A stretch of DNA of 64,000 bases from Phreatobacter sp. (GTDB lineage Bacteria > Pseudomonadota > Alphaproteobacteria > Rhizobiales > Phreatobacteraceae): NCBI RefSeq assembly GCF_022843985.1, contig NZ_JALHMP010000002.1, forward strand, positions 1 to 64,000. The letters run 5' to 3'. This document shows, one piece after another, positions 16,122 to 24,395 of this stretch. The position numbers were made by a program, and so were the translations under genes. The first letter of the stretch is position 1. Each line of letters opens with the position of its first letter. Under the pieces are notes generated by a model. It was not told the DNA's origin. It did no database searches and was given only the letters and a program-made list of their open reading frames with translations.

Positions 16122-17171
16122 ATGGCGAAGCCCGCGGCCAGGCGCATCGCGGCATCGACGCTGGAGCGCTATGCCTGCGCGCTCCTCGAGGCCGGCGGTT
16201 TTGCACCCGACCATGCCGCCCAGACCGCGGAAATGCTGGTCTGGGCCAATCTGCGCGGCGTCGAGTCCCACGGCGTTCTGCGGATCCCCCGCTATGTCGA
16301 GATGGTGGAACTGGGACTGATCAATCCCGCGGCATCCATCCGCCAGGTCGCCGGACGCGGGGCGGTCAGCGTTCTCGATGCCGACCGGGCTCCGGGAGCC
16401 GTGGCGATGAACGCCGCTGGGGACAAGGCCATCGCCCAGGCCCGCGATCACGGTGTCGGCTGGTGCGTCGTGAAGCGCATCACCCATGCTGGCGCCATCG
16501 GCATCTACGCCGAGAAGATCGCCGCGGCAGGTTACGCGGCCATGGTCATGACGGCATCGAAGCCGTTGATGATCTATCACGGGTCCCGCTCCGAAGGCGT
16601 TTCCACCAACCCCCTGGCCATTGCTGTGCCGACGGCCGATCCGGCGCACCCGATGATCTTCGACATGTCGACGGCGGCCGTCGCTGCCGGCAAGATCACA
16701 GCCGCGAAGGATGCCGGCCGCGCCATCCCGCTCGGCTGGGCGGTCGACGCAGAGGGCCGCGAGACGACCGATCCGGCGCAGGTCAAGGCTGTCTTGCCGA
16801 TGGCCGGACCGAAAGGCACGGGCCTGTCCCTGATGATCGAGATTCTGGCCAGCGTGCTGGTGGGCAACCCGCTCATCGCGCTCGCCCTGCGCGACGGGAC
16901 CGAGCCCGGCGGCAACGGGATCGTCGTCGCACTCGACCCCTCCGCTTTCGGCGCGGCCGACCAGTTTCCCGCCGGCGTGAGCGATCTGGCCGCCGCCATC
17001 AAGGCGCTGGAGCCCACGGCTGGTGGCACAGTTCTCCTGCCCGGAGAGCGCGGTGACGGCGAACGGCTCCGCCGGCTCGCCGACGGTGTGCCCGTTGCCG
17101 ACGGGACGCGCTCACGTCTCTCGGCACTCGCCGAGAAGCTCGGCGTCCCAGTGCCTGCCCCATTGGCCTGA
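16122..17171 (+). CDS. Ldh-family (malate/L-lactate type) NAD(P)-dependent dehydrogenase
   Basis: 349 residues. Signatures of the YbiC/YiaK/AllD/Mdh2 family: NLRGVESHGVLRIPRYVE (about 43-60) with the conserved His, THAGAIGIYAEKIAAAG, SRSEGVSTNPLAIAVP and GPKGTGLSLMIEIL. The fold is distinct from classical LDH/MDH and acts on 2-hydroxy or 2-keto acids such as malate, lactate, ureidoglycolate or sulfolactate. It begins 2 nt after the hydrolase stop, so translation is probably coupled. A second member of the family is at 34536-35645 in another operon. Confidence 0.9.
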   Translation: MAKPAARRIAASTLERYACALLEAGGFAPDHAAQTAEMLVWANLRGVESHGVLRIPRYVEMVELGLINPAASIRQVAGRGAVSVLDADRAPGAVAMNAAGDKAIAQARDHGVGWCVVKRITHAGAIGIYAEKIAAAGYAAMVMTASKPLMIYHGSRSEGVSTNPLAIAVPTADPAHPMIFDMSTAAVAAGKITAAKDAGRAIPLGWAVDAEGRETTDPAQVKAVLPMAGPKGTGLSLMIEILASVLVGNPLIALALRDGTEPGGNGIVVALDPSAFGAADQFPAGVSDLAAAIKALEPTAGGTVLLPGERGDGERLRRLADGVPVADGTRSRLSALAEKLGVPVPAPLA

Positions 17172-17248
17172 AAGGCCACGACCTGTTTCGCGGCGGCTCC
17201 AAGGCCGCCCCGAGGCGCGCAAAGACAAAAACTGATCTGGAGGACACA

Positions 17249-18211
17249 ATGCGCAGATATCTCGCCGCCCTGCTGATGGGCCTGGTGGCTCTGGCGACCC
17301 CCGCCATGGCCAATGACTTTCCCAACCGTCCGATCCGCATCCTTCATGGCTTCGCCGCCGGCGGCAATGCCGACATCGTTGCCCGCATCATGGCCGAGGA
17401 GATGCGCAAGACCCTGGGCCAGACCCTCGTCGTCGAGCCGCGTCCCGGTGCCGGCGGCAACATCGCCTCCCAGGCGGTGGCCCGGTCGGACGCCGACGGC
17501 TACACGATCGTACTCCTGACAACCGCCCACGCAATTTCCCCGGCGCTGATCAGAACGCTGAATTTCGATCCGGTGGGCGATTTCCAGTTCCTCTCGATGG
17601 TCACCGACTTCCCCTTCTTCATCGTCGTCAACGAGGCCTCCCGCTTCAAGACGATCCAGGATCTCGTTGCGGAAGCCAAGGCGAAGCCAGGTGTCCTGAC
17701 CGCGGGCACGGCCGGCGTCGGAACGGGTCACCATATGGGCCTTGAGCTGATGTCGAGTTCGCTCGGCGTGAAGTTCGTCCATGTGCCCTATCGGGGCGAT
17801 TCCGGCTCGATCACCGGCGTTCTTGGCAACAGCGTCGACTTCATCATCGCTCCCGGTGCAGCCGTCCTCTCGTCGATCGAGGGTGGCAAGCTGCGGGCTC
17901 TCGCCGTCACCGGGCCGCAGCGCTGGCCGGCCACGCCGACCGTCCCGACCCTGTCCGAAAGCGTCTCGCCGGGCCTTGAGATGATGGCCTGGATCGGCTT
18001 CGCCGCGCCGAACAATGTTCCGCGCCCGATCGTTGACCGGCTCAACACGGCGATCCGTCAGGCTGTCGAATCGCCGGAGGTTCGCGCGCGACTCGCCAGT
18101 CTCGGCGGCTACCCCAGCGCCAGCACGCCCGAGGAGATGACGCGGAAGGTCGCGGCCCAGATCGCCCTCTGGAAGGACGTTGCCGCCAAGGCGGGCATGC
18201 AGGCCCAGTAG
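17249..18211 (+). CDS. TTT-family (Bug) periplasmic substrate-binding protein
   Basis: 320 residues from ATG with CTGGAGG upstream. Signal peptide 1-22 ends AMAN. Family motifs: FPNRPIRILHGFAAGGNADIVARI, GAGGNIASQAVARSDADGYT, GTAGVGTGHHMGLELM and PRPIVDRLNTAIRQAV. It closes the VOC-hydrolase-dehydrogenase operon and should bring its carboxylate substrate to a TTT transporter whose membrane parts are encoded elsewhere. A strong hairpin follows the stop. Confidence 0.9.
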   Translation: MRRYLAALLMGLVALATPAMANDFPNRPIRILHGFAAGGNADIVARIMAEEMRKTLGQTLVVEPRPGAGGNIASQAVARSDADGYTIVLLTTAHAISPALIRTLNFDPVGDFQFLSMVTDFPFFIVVNEASRFKTIQDLVAEAKAKPGVLTAGTAGVGTGHHMGLELMSSSLGVKFVHVPYRGDSGSITGVLGNSVDFIIAPGAAVLSSIEGGKLRALAVTGPQRWPATPTVPTLSESVSPGLEMMAWIGFAAPNNVPRPIVDRLNTAIRQAVESPEVRARLASLGGYPSASTPEEMTRKVAAQIALWKDVAAKAGMQAQ

Positions 18212-18226
18212 GCTCTCCGGATCGAC

Positions 18227-18254
18227 CGGGGCTCGCGGCGACAGGCGAGCCCCG
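18227..18254 (+). terminator. Rho-independent-like terminator after the TTT receptor
   Basis: CGGGGCTCGC (18227-18236) and GCGAGCCCCG (18245-18254) make a perfect 10-bp GC-rich stem with an 8-nt loop, 15 nt past the stop, followed by ATCTCCTTTGG. The T-run is weak but the position is right. The next 250 nt to the TTG at 18506 hold no gene I can support. Confidence 0.65.
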
Positions 18255-18505
18255 ATCTCCTTTGGTCATCTCGTCGCCGCTCTGCAGACGCGAGGGCGGG
18301 CTAGGCTTTGGTCGGTCCGGACGCTTGCTGGTCGCCGCGCCCAACGGTCAGTTGCCACTGGTCAAATCCGCGCGATCGGCTTGCCGAACCACGGTCCTGC
18401 CCTCCTTATGGTCGAAGGAGACTGATCGCGGAGGGGTGAGGGCGGCGGCTGAGCCGGGCGAACCGAACCTCGCAGCCTCCGGAACCGGACACAGGAGACA
18501 CTGCG

Positions 18506-19000
18506 TTGACCAACGACCGATCCACGCGCCGCCGCTTCCTCGCCACAAGCACGGCGCTCGCCGGCACCGCCTTGCTGACCCCGCCATCGGGGCTTCTGGC
18601 CCGGGCACAGGGCCTGGCGCCGACGCCGACCATGCGCGGTGGAGCGAACAATTACATTCCCGGTGCGCCGATCGTCAGCCGTATCGGCGGCGGCGGTTTC
18701 TGGATGAATGGCACGGTGCGCCGCGCCGGCGATGGCGCGCCTTTGCCGGGCATTCGCATCCAGATCTGGGCTCACACCACGGAGGGGCGCGAATCCGACC
18801 CGCACAGCCATGGCGCGACCCTGACTGGCCCGGACGGTAGCTTCCGCCTGGAGATGCCGCAGATTGTTCCCATCTTCGGTCAGCCCCACGGCCATCTCGC
18901 CTATGAGGGGGCGGGCTTCAGGACCGTCTTCTTGCGTCCGGTGATGGCCAGCGCGCGGGATACGAGCTTGAGCGCCGATTTCGTGTTGCAGCCGGTCTGA
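18506..19000 (+). CDS. Tat-exported intradiol-dioxygenase-fold protein
   Basis: 164 residues with TTG start at 18506, supported by AGGAG about 8 nt upstream. A twin-arginine signal (RRRFLATSTALAG, 8-20) ends near LLARAQG, so it is exported folded, probably with a cofactor. The mature part resembles the core of intradiol ring-cleavage dioxygenases: GTVRRAGDGAPLPGIRIQIWAH, DPHSHGATLTGPDGSFRLEMP and QPHGHLAYEGAGFRTVFLR, with His residues placed like iron ligands. It is shorter than catalytic family members and the usual Tyr ligands are not obvious. The next gene starts 5 nt later, so the two likely work together at the membrane. Confidence 0.7.
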   Translation: MTNDRSTRRRFLATSTALAGTALLTPPSGLLARAQGLAPTPTMRGGANNYIPGAPIVSRIGGGGFWMNGTVRRAGDGAPLPGIRIQIWAHTTEGRESDPHSHGATLTGPDGSFRLEMPQIVPIFGQPHGHLAYEGAGFRTVFLRPVMASARDTSLSADFVLQPV

Positions 19001-19005
19001 GCCTG

Positions 19006-19614
19006 GTGCCGTCCATCCGTGCCGTTCTGATCTGGGCGGCGCTGGCCGTCGCCGTGTGTGTGCCGATCGCGATCGCCGCGTGGAGCCCTTTGCTGGCCTG
19101 GCGCGAGCCCGTCTATATCGGCGCCGGCTTTGCCGGCATCGTGGCCATGGCGCTCTTGCTGATCCAGCCCCTGCTGGCTGGCGGACATTTGCCCGGTCTT
19201 CCCGGCCGCCCGGGACGCCAAGTGCACCGGTGGTTCGGCATCGCCCTGGTCTTGCTGGTTATGGCCCATGTCGGCGGGCTCTGGGTGACAAGCGCGCCGG
19301 ACGTCATCGATGCGCTGCTTTTCGCATCACCCACGCCGTTTTCCGTCTGGGGCGTCGTCGCCATGTGGGCGGTCTTCGCGGCGGCCCTGCTGGCCCTGTT
19401 CCGGAAAAGCCTGCGCCTGTCGCCGGCCGTCTGGCGCATCGGCCATACGGGACTGGCGGTGGTCATCGTCGTGGGAACTGTCGTCCATGCGCTGCTGATC
19501 GAGGGCGCGATGGGGGTTGTCTCGAAAGCCCTGTTCTGTCTCGCGCTTGCCGTCGTCATGACCAAGGTCGTGATGGACCTGGCGATCGGGGCTTTGAAAA
19601 GACGCCGGCGGTGA
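19006..19614 (+). CDS. Ferric-reductase-like di-heme transmembrane protein
   Basis: 202 residues with GTG start. About six membrane helices (near 6-26, 35-56, 73-93, 113-133, 145-165, 172-192). Two histidine pairs, His74/His88 and His147/His161, each follow the H-x13-H spacing that holds stacked hemes b in ferric reductase/NADPH-oxidase domains. No FAD/NAD domain is attached, as in MsrQ/YedZ-type proteins. It starts 5 nt after the Tat-exported protein and probably moves electrons across the membrane to or from it. The electron donor is unknown. Confidence 0.8.
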   Translation: MPSIRAVLIWAALAVAVCVPIAIAAWSPLLAWREPVYIGAGFAGIVAMALLLIQPLLAGGHLPGLPGRPGRQVHRWFGIALVLLVMAHVGGLWVTSAPDVIDALLFASPTPFSVWGVVAMWAVFAAALLALFRKSLRLSPAVWRIGHTGLAVVIVVGTVVHALLIEGAMGVVSKALFCLALAVVMTKVVMDLAIGALKRRRR

Positions 19615-19707
19615 GGCACCGCCGCCGAGGCTCCTGATGTGCTCTGGCGGTCCACACCGCCATGACCCCTGCTGGTCAGCATCGGCAAAGTCGCGAAACG
19701 GTACGCT

Positions 19708-20025
19708 TCAACTGACGGTCACCTGCTGCGCCGCCCGATATTCCCTGCCATCCTCCTCCCGCCACAGGAAGCTGATCGTCGTCGTTTGCGCGAGCCGGGC
19801 GTGGAAGGCGACATACGGATTGGCCGAAGTCCCATTGCGGAAATCGGCGGTGAACAGAAGAGCCCCATCCGCCTGCGCCTCGAAGCGGGTGATCATGCGG
19901 CGGGCGACGGTCTGGCCGGTCTGATGCCGCAGTCCCGTTTCCATCGGATGGTCGATCAGCGTCCGGATCTCGAAAGGCTCGCCGGCCTTGACACTGGACG
20001 GCACCCTGATGCGGGGCGTGGTCAT
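19708..20025 (-). CDS. soxZ: Thiosulfate oxidation carrier protein SoxZ
   Basis: 105 residues, typical SoxZ length. The Ig-like fold shows PRIRVPSSVKAGEPFEIRTLIDHPMETG, then NPYVAFHARLAQTTTISFLWREEDG, both characteristic. SoxZ pairs with SoxY to form the periplasmic carrier on which sulfur intermediates ride. It has no signal peptide, as usual, and leaves the cell bound to Tat-exported SoxY. It is the last gene of the five-gene sulfur operon, 10 nt after soxY. Confidence 0.93.
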   Translation of the reverse strand: MTTPRIRVPSSVKAGEPFEIRTLIDHPMETGLRHQTGQTVARRMITRFEAQADGALLFTADFRNGTSANPYVAFHARLAQTTTISFLWREEDGREYRAAQQVTVS

Positions 20026-20035
20026 CGGGACATCC

Positions 20036-20494
20036 TCACGTCAGACAACCGCCGGTGGTTACGGCGACACGCGCGACGGCACGGCGCACCGAGCCGTCGG
20101 CCATTTCGGCATAGGCGAGCAGCATCTGGCCTTCGGCCAGCCGGACCCGCACGCTGACCTCGGCACGCGCAATACCCGCGCCGAAGCGGTAGCTCGCCAC
20201 GCCCGGGGTTGGATTGCGCGTGGCGAACAGGTGGATCGCAAGACAGCGGTCGTCGCCGGCCATGGCGGAGTGCACGGAGACTGTCACCGGAACGAAGGCG
20301 CCGTTCTCGGCCGTCTCCGGCGCGCGCAGGGCGATCCCGCCTTCAGTGGCGGCGGCACCGCCGACCTGTTCGCGAATGGCGGCCGCCACGTCCGGCGGCA
20401 GGGCGTCTCCGGCGCGCGATGTCGGCATGGCGACGAGCATGAGTGTGACCCCGAGCACGCTGCGCCGGTCCAGGCCCGCGGCGCACCGTGTCAT
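20036..20494 (-). CDS. soxY: Thiosulfate oxidation carrier protein SoxY, with variant C-terminus
   Basis: 152 residues from ATG 20494, which overlaps the upstream flavoprotein stop as ATGA. A Tat-type signal (DRRSVLGVTLMLVAMP, 9-24) precedes the mature domain: NGAFVPVTVSVHSAMAGDD, LAIHLFATRNPTPGVASYRF and RVRLAEGQMLLAYAEMADGS. SoxY carries sulfane sulfur on a cysteine in a C-terminal swinging arm, normally ending GGCGG. Here the end is GGCLT with Cys150 kept. A further Cys in DDRCLAIHL is unusual. An in-frame upstream extension overlaps the flavoprotein and is not used. Confidence 0.9.
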   Translation of the reverse strand: MTRCAAGLDRRSVLGVTLMLVAMPTSRAGDALPPDVAAAIREQVGGAAATEGGIALRAPETAENGAFVPVTVSVHSAMAGDDRCLAIHLFATRNPTPGVASYRFGAGIARAEVSVRVRLAEGQMLLAYAEMADGSVRRAVARVAVTTGGCLT

Positions 20495-21783
20495 GAGAAG
20501 GCATCCTTGGTGATGGCGCCGTACCAGGCGTCGGCATGAAGCGCCTCGAGCCGGCGATGCTCGCGCTGCTCGGCAAGTGGCCCGCGCGGCGAGACGCCGC
20601 CGGCATTGGCGGTCTCGACAAAAGCTGTCTCGCCGGGCCGGAAGATGCCGACCACGGAGATCCCGTATTCCGGGCCGACATGGCTGTAGCAGGTGTTGAA
20701 ATAGACGGTCGGTGCCGGCGCCGGCCGCCCCTCGAGCGCCGCGACGGCCGCAGCCACCGCCACTTTCGACGTCGAATTGGCAATATAGCCCGATTTCGGC
20801 ATGGGTTGGCCGATATTGGCGTCGCCGATCACATGGATGTCGCGCGCGCGCGTGGCCTCGAAGGTCAGCGGATTGACCGGGACCCAGCCGGTCTCGTTGG
20901 TCAGGCCGGCGTCGATGGCGATCTTCGCCGCCGACTGTGGCGGGATGACATTGCCGACGTCGATCCTGTGCCGCGATCCGAGTTCGGTCTCGAACTGCTT
21001 CTCCCGCGCGTCCACCCGGGTAACCTTGCCGTCCTTGTTCAGCGGGACCCATTCGATCATGCCCGGATAGAGCTCGTTCCACGCGTCCTGGAACAGCCCC
21101 TGCTTCGAGAAGGCGTCCTTGGCGTCGAGCGCCAGGATCTTGGCACGCGGCTTGTGAGCCTTCAGGTAGCTGGCGACCATGCTGATCCGCTCATAGGGGC
21201 CTGGCGGGCAGCGGAACGGATTGGGGGGGATGGCAAAGCCGACGACACCGCCGTCCGGCAGAGCCTCGAGTTGCCGGCGCAGCAGGGCGGTCTGCGCCCC
21301 CGTGCCGGGAATCCACGCATGCGGGAAGGTCTCGGCCGCCGCTTCGCCATAGCCCTCGATCGCGTTCCAGCGGATGGCGATGCCCGGCGAGAGGATGAGC
21401 TTGTCGTAGGGAACATTCTGCCCGTTCCGCAGCCGCACTGTCCTGGCTGTGGCATCGATCGCCTCGGCCCAGTCGTGAACCAGGCGAACGCCGCGCGCCT
21501 TCAGCCCCTCATAGGAGTGGGTGATCTGCGGCAGCGTGCGCTCCCCCGCCAGCAGGAGGTTGCCATAGGGGCAGGTGACGAAACTGGTCTGCGGCTCGAT
21601 CAGCGTCACGGCGAGGCGGGGGAACGCCATGCGCGCATAGCGGGCGGCGGAGGCGCCGCCGAAGCCGCCGCCGATCACCACCAGCCTGGCGGAGGTCTGG
21701 GCATGGAGCACCGAGGGGGCGGCGAGGGCGAGACCGGCGGCGGTCGTGGCCAGGCCGAAGGTGCGGCGGGTCAGGTTGGTCAT
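20491..21783 (-). CDS. fccB: Flavocytochrome c sulfide dehydrogenase flavoprotein (FccB/SoxF-like)
   Basis: 430 residues. Tat signal TRRTFGLATTAAGLALAAPS (5-24), then an FAD-binding GGGFGGASAARYAR loop (38-51). Redox cysteines occur in FVTCPYGN and NTCYSHVGPEYG, with another in FRCPPGPYER. The C-terminal FCSD-flavin domain is recognisable from NTCYSHVGPEYGISVVG. The enzyme oxidises sulfide or polysulfide in the periplasm and passes electrons to a c-type cytochrome, here the gene just upstream. The stop overlaps soxY by 4 nt; a 12-nt gap separates it from the cytochrome gene. It probably feeds sulfur to SoxYZ. Confidence 0.92.
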   Translation of the reverse strand: MTNLTRRTFGLATTAAGLALAAPSVLHAQTSARLVVIGGGFGGASAARYARMAFPRLAVTLIEPQTSFVTCPYGNLLLAGERTLPQITHSYEGLKARGVRLVHDWAEAIDATARTVRLRNGQNVPYDKLILSPGIAIRWNAIEGYGEAAAETFPHAWIPGTGAQTALLRRQLEALPDGGVVGFAIPPNPFRCPPGPYERISMVASYLKAHKPRAKILALDAKDAFSKQGLFQDAWNELYPGMIEWVPLNKDGKVTRVDAREKQFETELGSRHRIDVGNVIPPQSAAKIAIDAGLTNETGWVPVNPLTFEATRARDIHVIGDANIGQPMPKSGYIANSTSKVAVAAAVAALEGRPAPAPTVYFNTCYSHVGPEYGISVVGIFRPGETAFVETANAGGVSPRGPLAEQREHRRLEALHADAWYGAITKDAFS

Positions 21784-21795
21784 GGTTCGTCCCCC

Positions 21796-22110
21796 TCAGC
21801 GCACGGACGCGAAATAATCGGCCATCTGCGCCACCTCGGCATCGGTGAATCCACGCGCGATCCGGTTCATGATCGTCGCCGGCCGTTCATTCGCGCGGAA
21901 GGCGGACCATGTCTGGACGAAGGCCTGCCGGTCATAGCCGGCAATGCGCGGCACGGACCCTTCACCGGCCCCCTGGGGCCCGTGGCATCCGGCGCAGGAC
22001 AGCGCGATCGCCGGTGCCGTCACGGCTTCGGCGCGCAAGGGAGAGCAAGGTGCCATGGACAGGACGAGCGCGAGGGCTGTGCCGCTGACAGCAGGTGTCG
22101 AGAAGGTCAT
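21796..22110 (-). CDS. Small periplasmic cytochrome c (FccA/SoxE-like)
   Basis: 104 residues with signal peptide (cleavage near LRAEA). One heme site CAGCH at 39-43; Met81 in PATIMNRIARGFTD is the probable sixth ligand, followed by EVAQMADYFASV typical of class I cytochromes. It is the expected electron acceptor of the flavoprotein encoded next. Its ATG overlaps the end of the YeeE gene by 4 nt, so all five genes appear translationally linked. Confidence 0.9.
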   Translation of the reverse strand: MTFSTPAVSGTALALVLSMAPCSPLRAEAVTAPAIALSCAGCHGPQGAGEGSVPRIAGYDRQAFVQTWSAFRANERPATIMNRIARGFTDAEVAQMADYFASVR

Positions 22111-23312
22111 CGGGACAAGGCTCCATCAAGACCGAAAAGGGGCCTCAGCTTCAGGCCGAGCCAGTTTCCCGGCAGTGCGGCGGCAATCCAGAGCCAGCCG
22201 TGCAGGCTGCCGGAGGCGATGCCGGAGAAGAAGGCGCTGATATTGCAGCCTGTCGCCACGATGGCACCGGCCCCGATCAGCAGGCCGCCGATGACGCTGC
22301 CCAGGACGGCTCCCGCCGGAACGCGGACCGATGGCGCGAAGCGGCCCGCGAGAAGGGCAGCGACCAGAGCCCCGGCCATCACCGCGACATTCATGACGCT
22401 CGTCGCATCGGCGGTGAGGGGCCGTAGCAGCGCCTCGACCCGCGTCGGTTCCTCCCAGAAGGCCCAGAACACGGGATCGGCCAATCCGGTCGACTCGATT
22501 GCCTTCGACCCCCAGAGGGCGAAAGCCTGCGTCACGCCCCAGGGACGGCCGGCAACGAGCAGCGTGGCGAAGTTGAGGATGGCGAGGGCGAGAGCCGCCC
22601 AGGCGAAGGGCCAGGGACCGGTCAGCCAGTTCCCGCGCCCGCCGATGGCCTCGACGGTGCCGGTGCGGCGGCGCTCGATGGCGACGAGTCCCACATAGGC
22701 CGCGGCGAAGAGGACGAGGTGAAGTACCAGAGCGGGCCAGAGCCCCAGGACGGCAGGCACCGACACGGCCGGCAACTGCGGCAGCGCCTCCCAGAGCGGG
22801 AAGAAGAAGGCCGCGAGCGTGGCGCCCGCGACGGCTGACAGCAGTGTGATCCACATGCGCACCGAGCCGCCCCCCGCCGTGTAGAGCGTTCCGGAGACGC
22901 AGCCGCCCGAAATCTGCATGCCGATGCCGAAGGCGAAGGCGCCGATCGCGATGCTCACACCGAGCGGGAAGGTGAAACCGCGTACCGGCTGGCCGAAGAC
23001 CTCGCCCATGGCGAGGGCCGGCAGAAACAACAGCACCGCCGCCGCGAGCATGAGGATTTGCGCACGGATATGGGCGCTGCGGCCCTGCGCGAAGAGCATC
23101 CTGTAGCCATGGCTGAAACCGAAAGCGGCGTGATAGAGCGCGAGGCCCATCAGCATGCCGATCACCCCCAGCGCGATCAGGCGTCCCGAACCGAAGCCGG
23201 CGAGGGCGCCGACAGCGACGCATCCTGCCAGCCCGGCCGCCAGAAGGCGGGCGGCGAGGGGCGGAAAGGCGGCGCGGAACGCGGGTTTGGGCAGCAGCCA
23301 GACGAACGACAT
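22107..23312 (-). CDS. YeeE/YedE-family (TsuA-like) sulfur-compound transporter
   Basis: 401 residues, mostly hydrophobic, with some ten membrane segments in two homologous halves. Each half carries the conserved cysteine motif: GMQISGGCVSGTLYTAGG (Cys138) and GAIVATGCNISAFFSGIASG near residue 370. In TsuA such cysteines pass thiosulfate through the membrane by transient hydrogen bonding. It heads the sulfur operon, so it probably moves thiosulfate or another sulfur species made or used by FCSD-SoxYZ. AAGGGGCC precedes the ATG. Confidence 0.88.
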   Translation of the reverse strand: MSFVWLLPKPAFRAAFPPLAARLLAAGLAGCVAVGALAGFGSGRLIALGVIGMLMGLALYHAAFGFSHGYRMLFAQGRSAHIRAQILMLAAAVLLFLPALAMGEVFGQPVRGFTFPLGVSIAIGAFAFGIGMQISGGCVSGTLYTAGGGSVRMWITLLSAVAGATLAAFFFPLWEALPQLPAVSVPAVLGLWPALVLHLVLFAAAYVGLVAIERRRTGTVEAIGGRGNWLTGPWPFAWAALALAILNFATLLVAGRPWGVTQAFALWGSKAIESTGLADPVFWAFWEEPTRVEALLRPLTADATSVMNVAVMAGALVAALLAGRFAPSVRVPAGAVLGSVIGGLLIGAGAIVATGCNISAFFSGIASGSLHGWLWIAAALPGNWLGLKLRPLFGLDGALSR

Positions 23313-23666
23313 GGCCCCTTAAGAGAAGACCAAATCCGGCATTGGCAAGGGGTTGAAAAAGAAAGAAAAACTGCGCGTGTCCAAGGTTCTGCGGAGAGAA
23401 GAATCCGCTCGGACGATCCCGCCCGCGGAGAAGAATTGCCTGTGCATTGCAGCATGGACCCAGGCGATTGGGCTTGGACCGGAACACGGTTCGCGGCCTG
23501 CAACCGCCGACACGGTTGGACGTGCTTCCGCGGTTGACATCGATCTGGCAGCGCGGGGAGAGCGCATCCGCCGGCCAAGACCTGTCATCACCTGTTACAG
23601 TGGCGAGACAGCCGCGATACGCTGCATGGCTATTGCGGACCGACCCATCACAGGACCTGCTCTCGC
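23313..23666. promoter_or_regulatory. Divergent intergenic region between sulfur operon and two-component system
   Basis: 354 nt with promoters for both directions expected. GTTACAG at 23594-23600 (CTGTAAC on the other strand) recurs as CTGTAAC at 25762-25768 before the metal-efflux adaptor. This makes it a candidate box for the OmpR-type regulator encoded at 23667. No open frame here looks real. Confidence 0.35.
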
Positions 23667-24395
23667 GTGGACATCAACGGCGGACCGGCCAGCGCGGCGT
23701 CGACCCTTCTCGTCGTCGACGACGACGGCGAGATTCTCGTGCTCGTCGCCAAGTTTCTGCGTGGCCACGGCTTTCGCGTTCACACGGCCCGCAATGGCGT
23801 GGAGATGCAGGAGGTCCTCGGGCGGCTGCCGATCGACCTCATCATCCTCGATCTCATGTTGCCGGGGACGAGCGGCCTCGACCTCTGCCGCAGCCTCCGC
23901 AGGGTCTCATCCGTGCCGGTCGTGATGCTGACCGCCAAGGGCGACGACATCGACCGCATCATCGGGCTCGAGGTGGGGGCCGACGACTACCTGCCGAAGC
24001 CGTTCAATCCCCGGGAACTGCTCGCGCGGGTCAACGCCGTGCTGCGTCGCGCGCGCGGGGATGCGGCGCCCGCGGGCCGTGCTGGACGTGGCTTCAGCTT
24101 CGACGGATGGCGGCTGGATACGCTGAAGCGGGAGCTGATCAATCCATCTGGCGTCGTCGTTGATCTGTCGACCGGCGAGTACGATCTCCTCGTCGCCTTT
24201 CTCGAGGCGCCGCAGCGGGTCCTGTCCCGCGACTTCCTGCTGGATGCCGCGCGCAACCGCATTGCCGAGGCCTTCGATCGCACCATCGACGTCCAGGTCA
24301 GCCGTCTGCGCCGCAAGATCGGCGGACCGCTCGACCTCATCAAGACCGTCCGCGGCGCCGGCTACATGTTTACATCCGATGTCGCCCGTTTCTGA
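23667..24395 (+). CDS. OmpR-family response regulator
   Basis: 242 residues, GTG start. Receiver domain 10-125 with acidic pocket DDD (18-20), phospho-acceptor Asp62 in ILDLMLPG, MLTAKGDD and KPFNPREL. Winged helix about 140-238, with STGEYDLLVAFLEAPQRVLSRDFLLDAAR, then RTIDVQVSRLRRKI and TVRGAGYMF, the standard OmpR/PhoB recognition region. It overlaps the kinase gene by 17 nt. Downstream metal-efflux genes suggest it answers to metal or envelope stress, but the divergent sulfur operon is another possible target. Confidence 0.93.
   Translation: MDINGGPASAASTLLVVDDDGEILVLVAKFLRGHGFRVHTARNGVEMQEVLGRLPIDLIILDLMLPGTSGLDLCRSLRRVSSVPVVMLTAKGDDIDRIIGLEVGADDYLPKPFNPRELLARVNAVLRRARGDAAPAGRAGRGFSFDGWRLDTLKRELINPSGVVVDLSTGEYDLLVAFLEAPQRVLSRDFLLDAARNRIAEAFDRTIDVQVSRLRRKIGGPLDLIKTVRGAGYMFTSDVARF

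Noticed and set aside
20536-22698. 720-codon plus-strand frame
   Set aside because: Antisense to fccB and the YeeE gene, which have clear domains; the translation is low-complexity.
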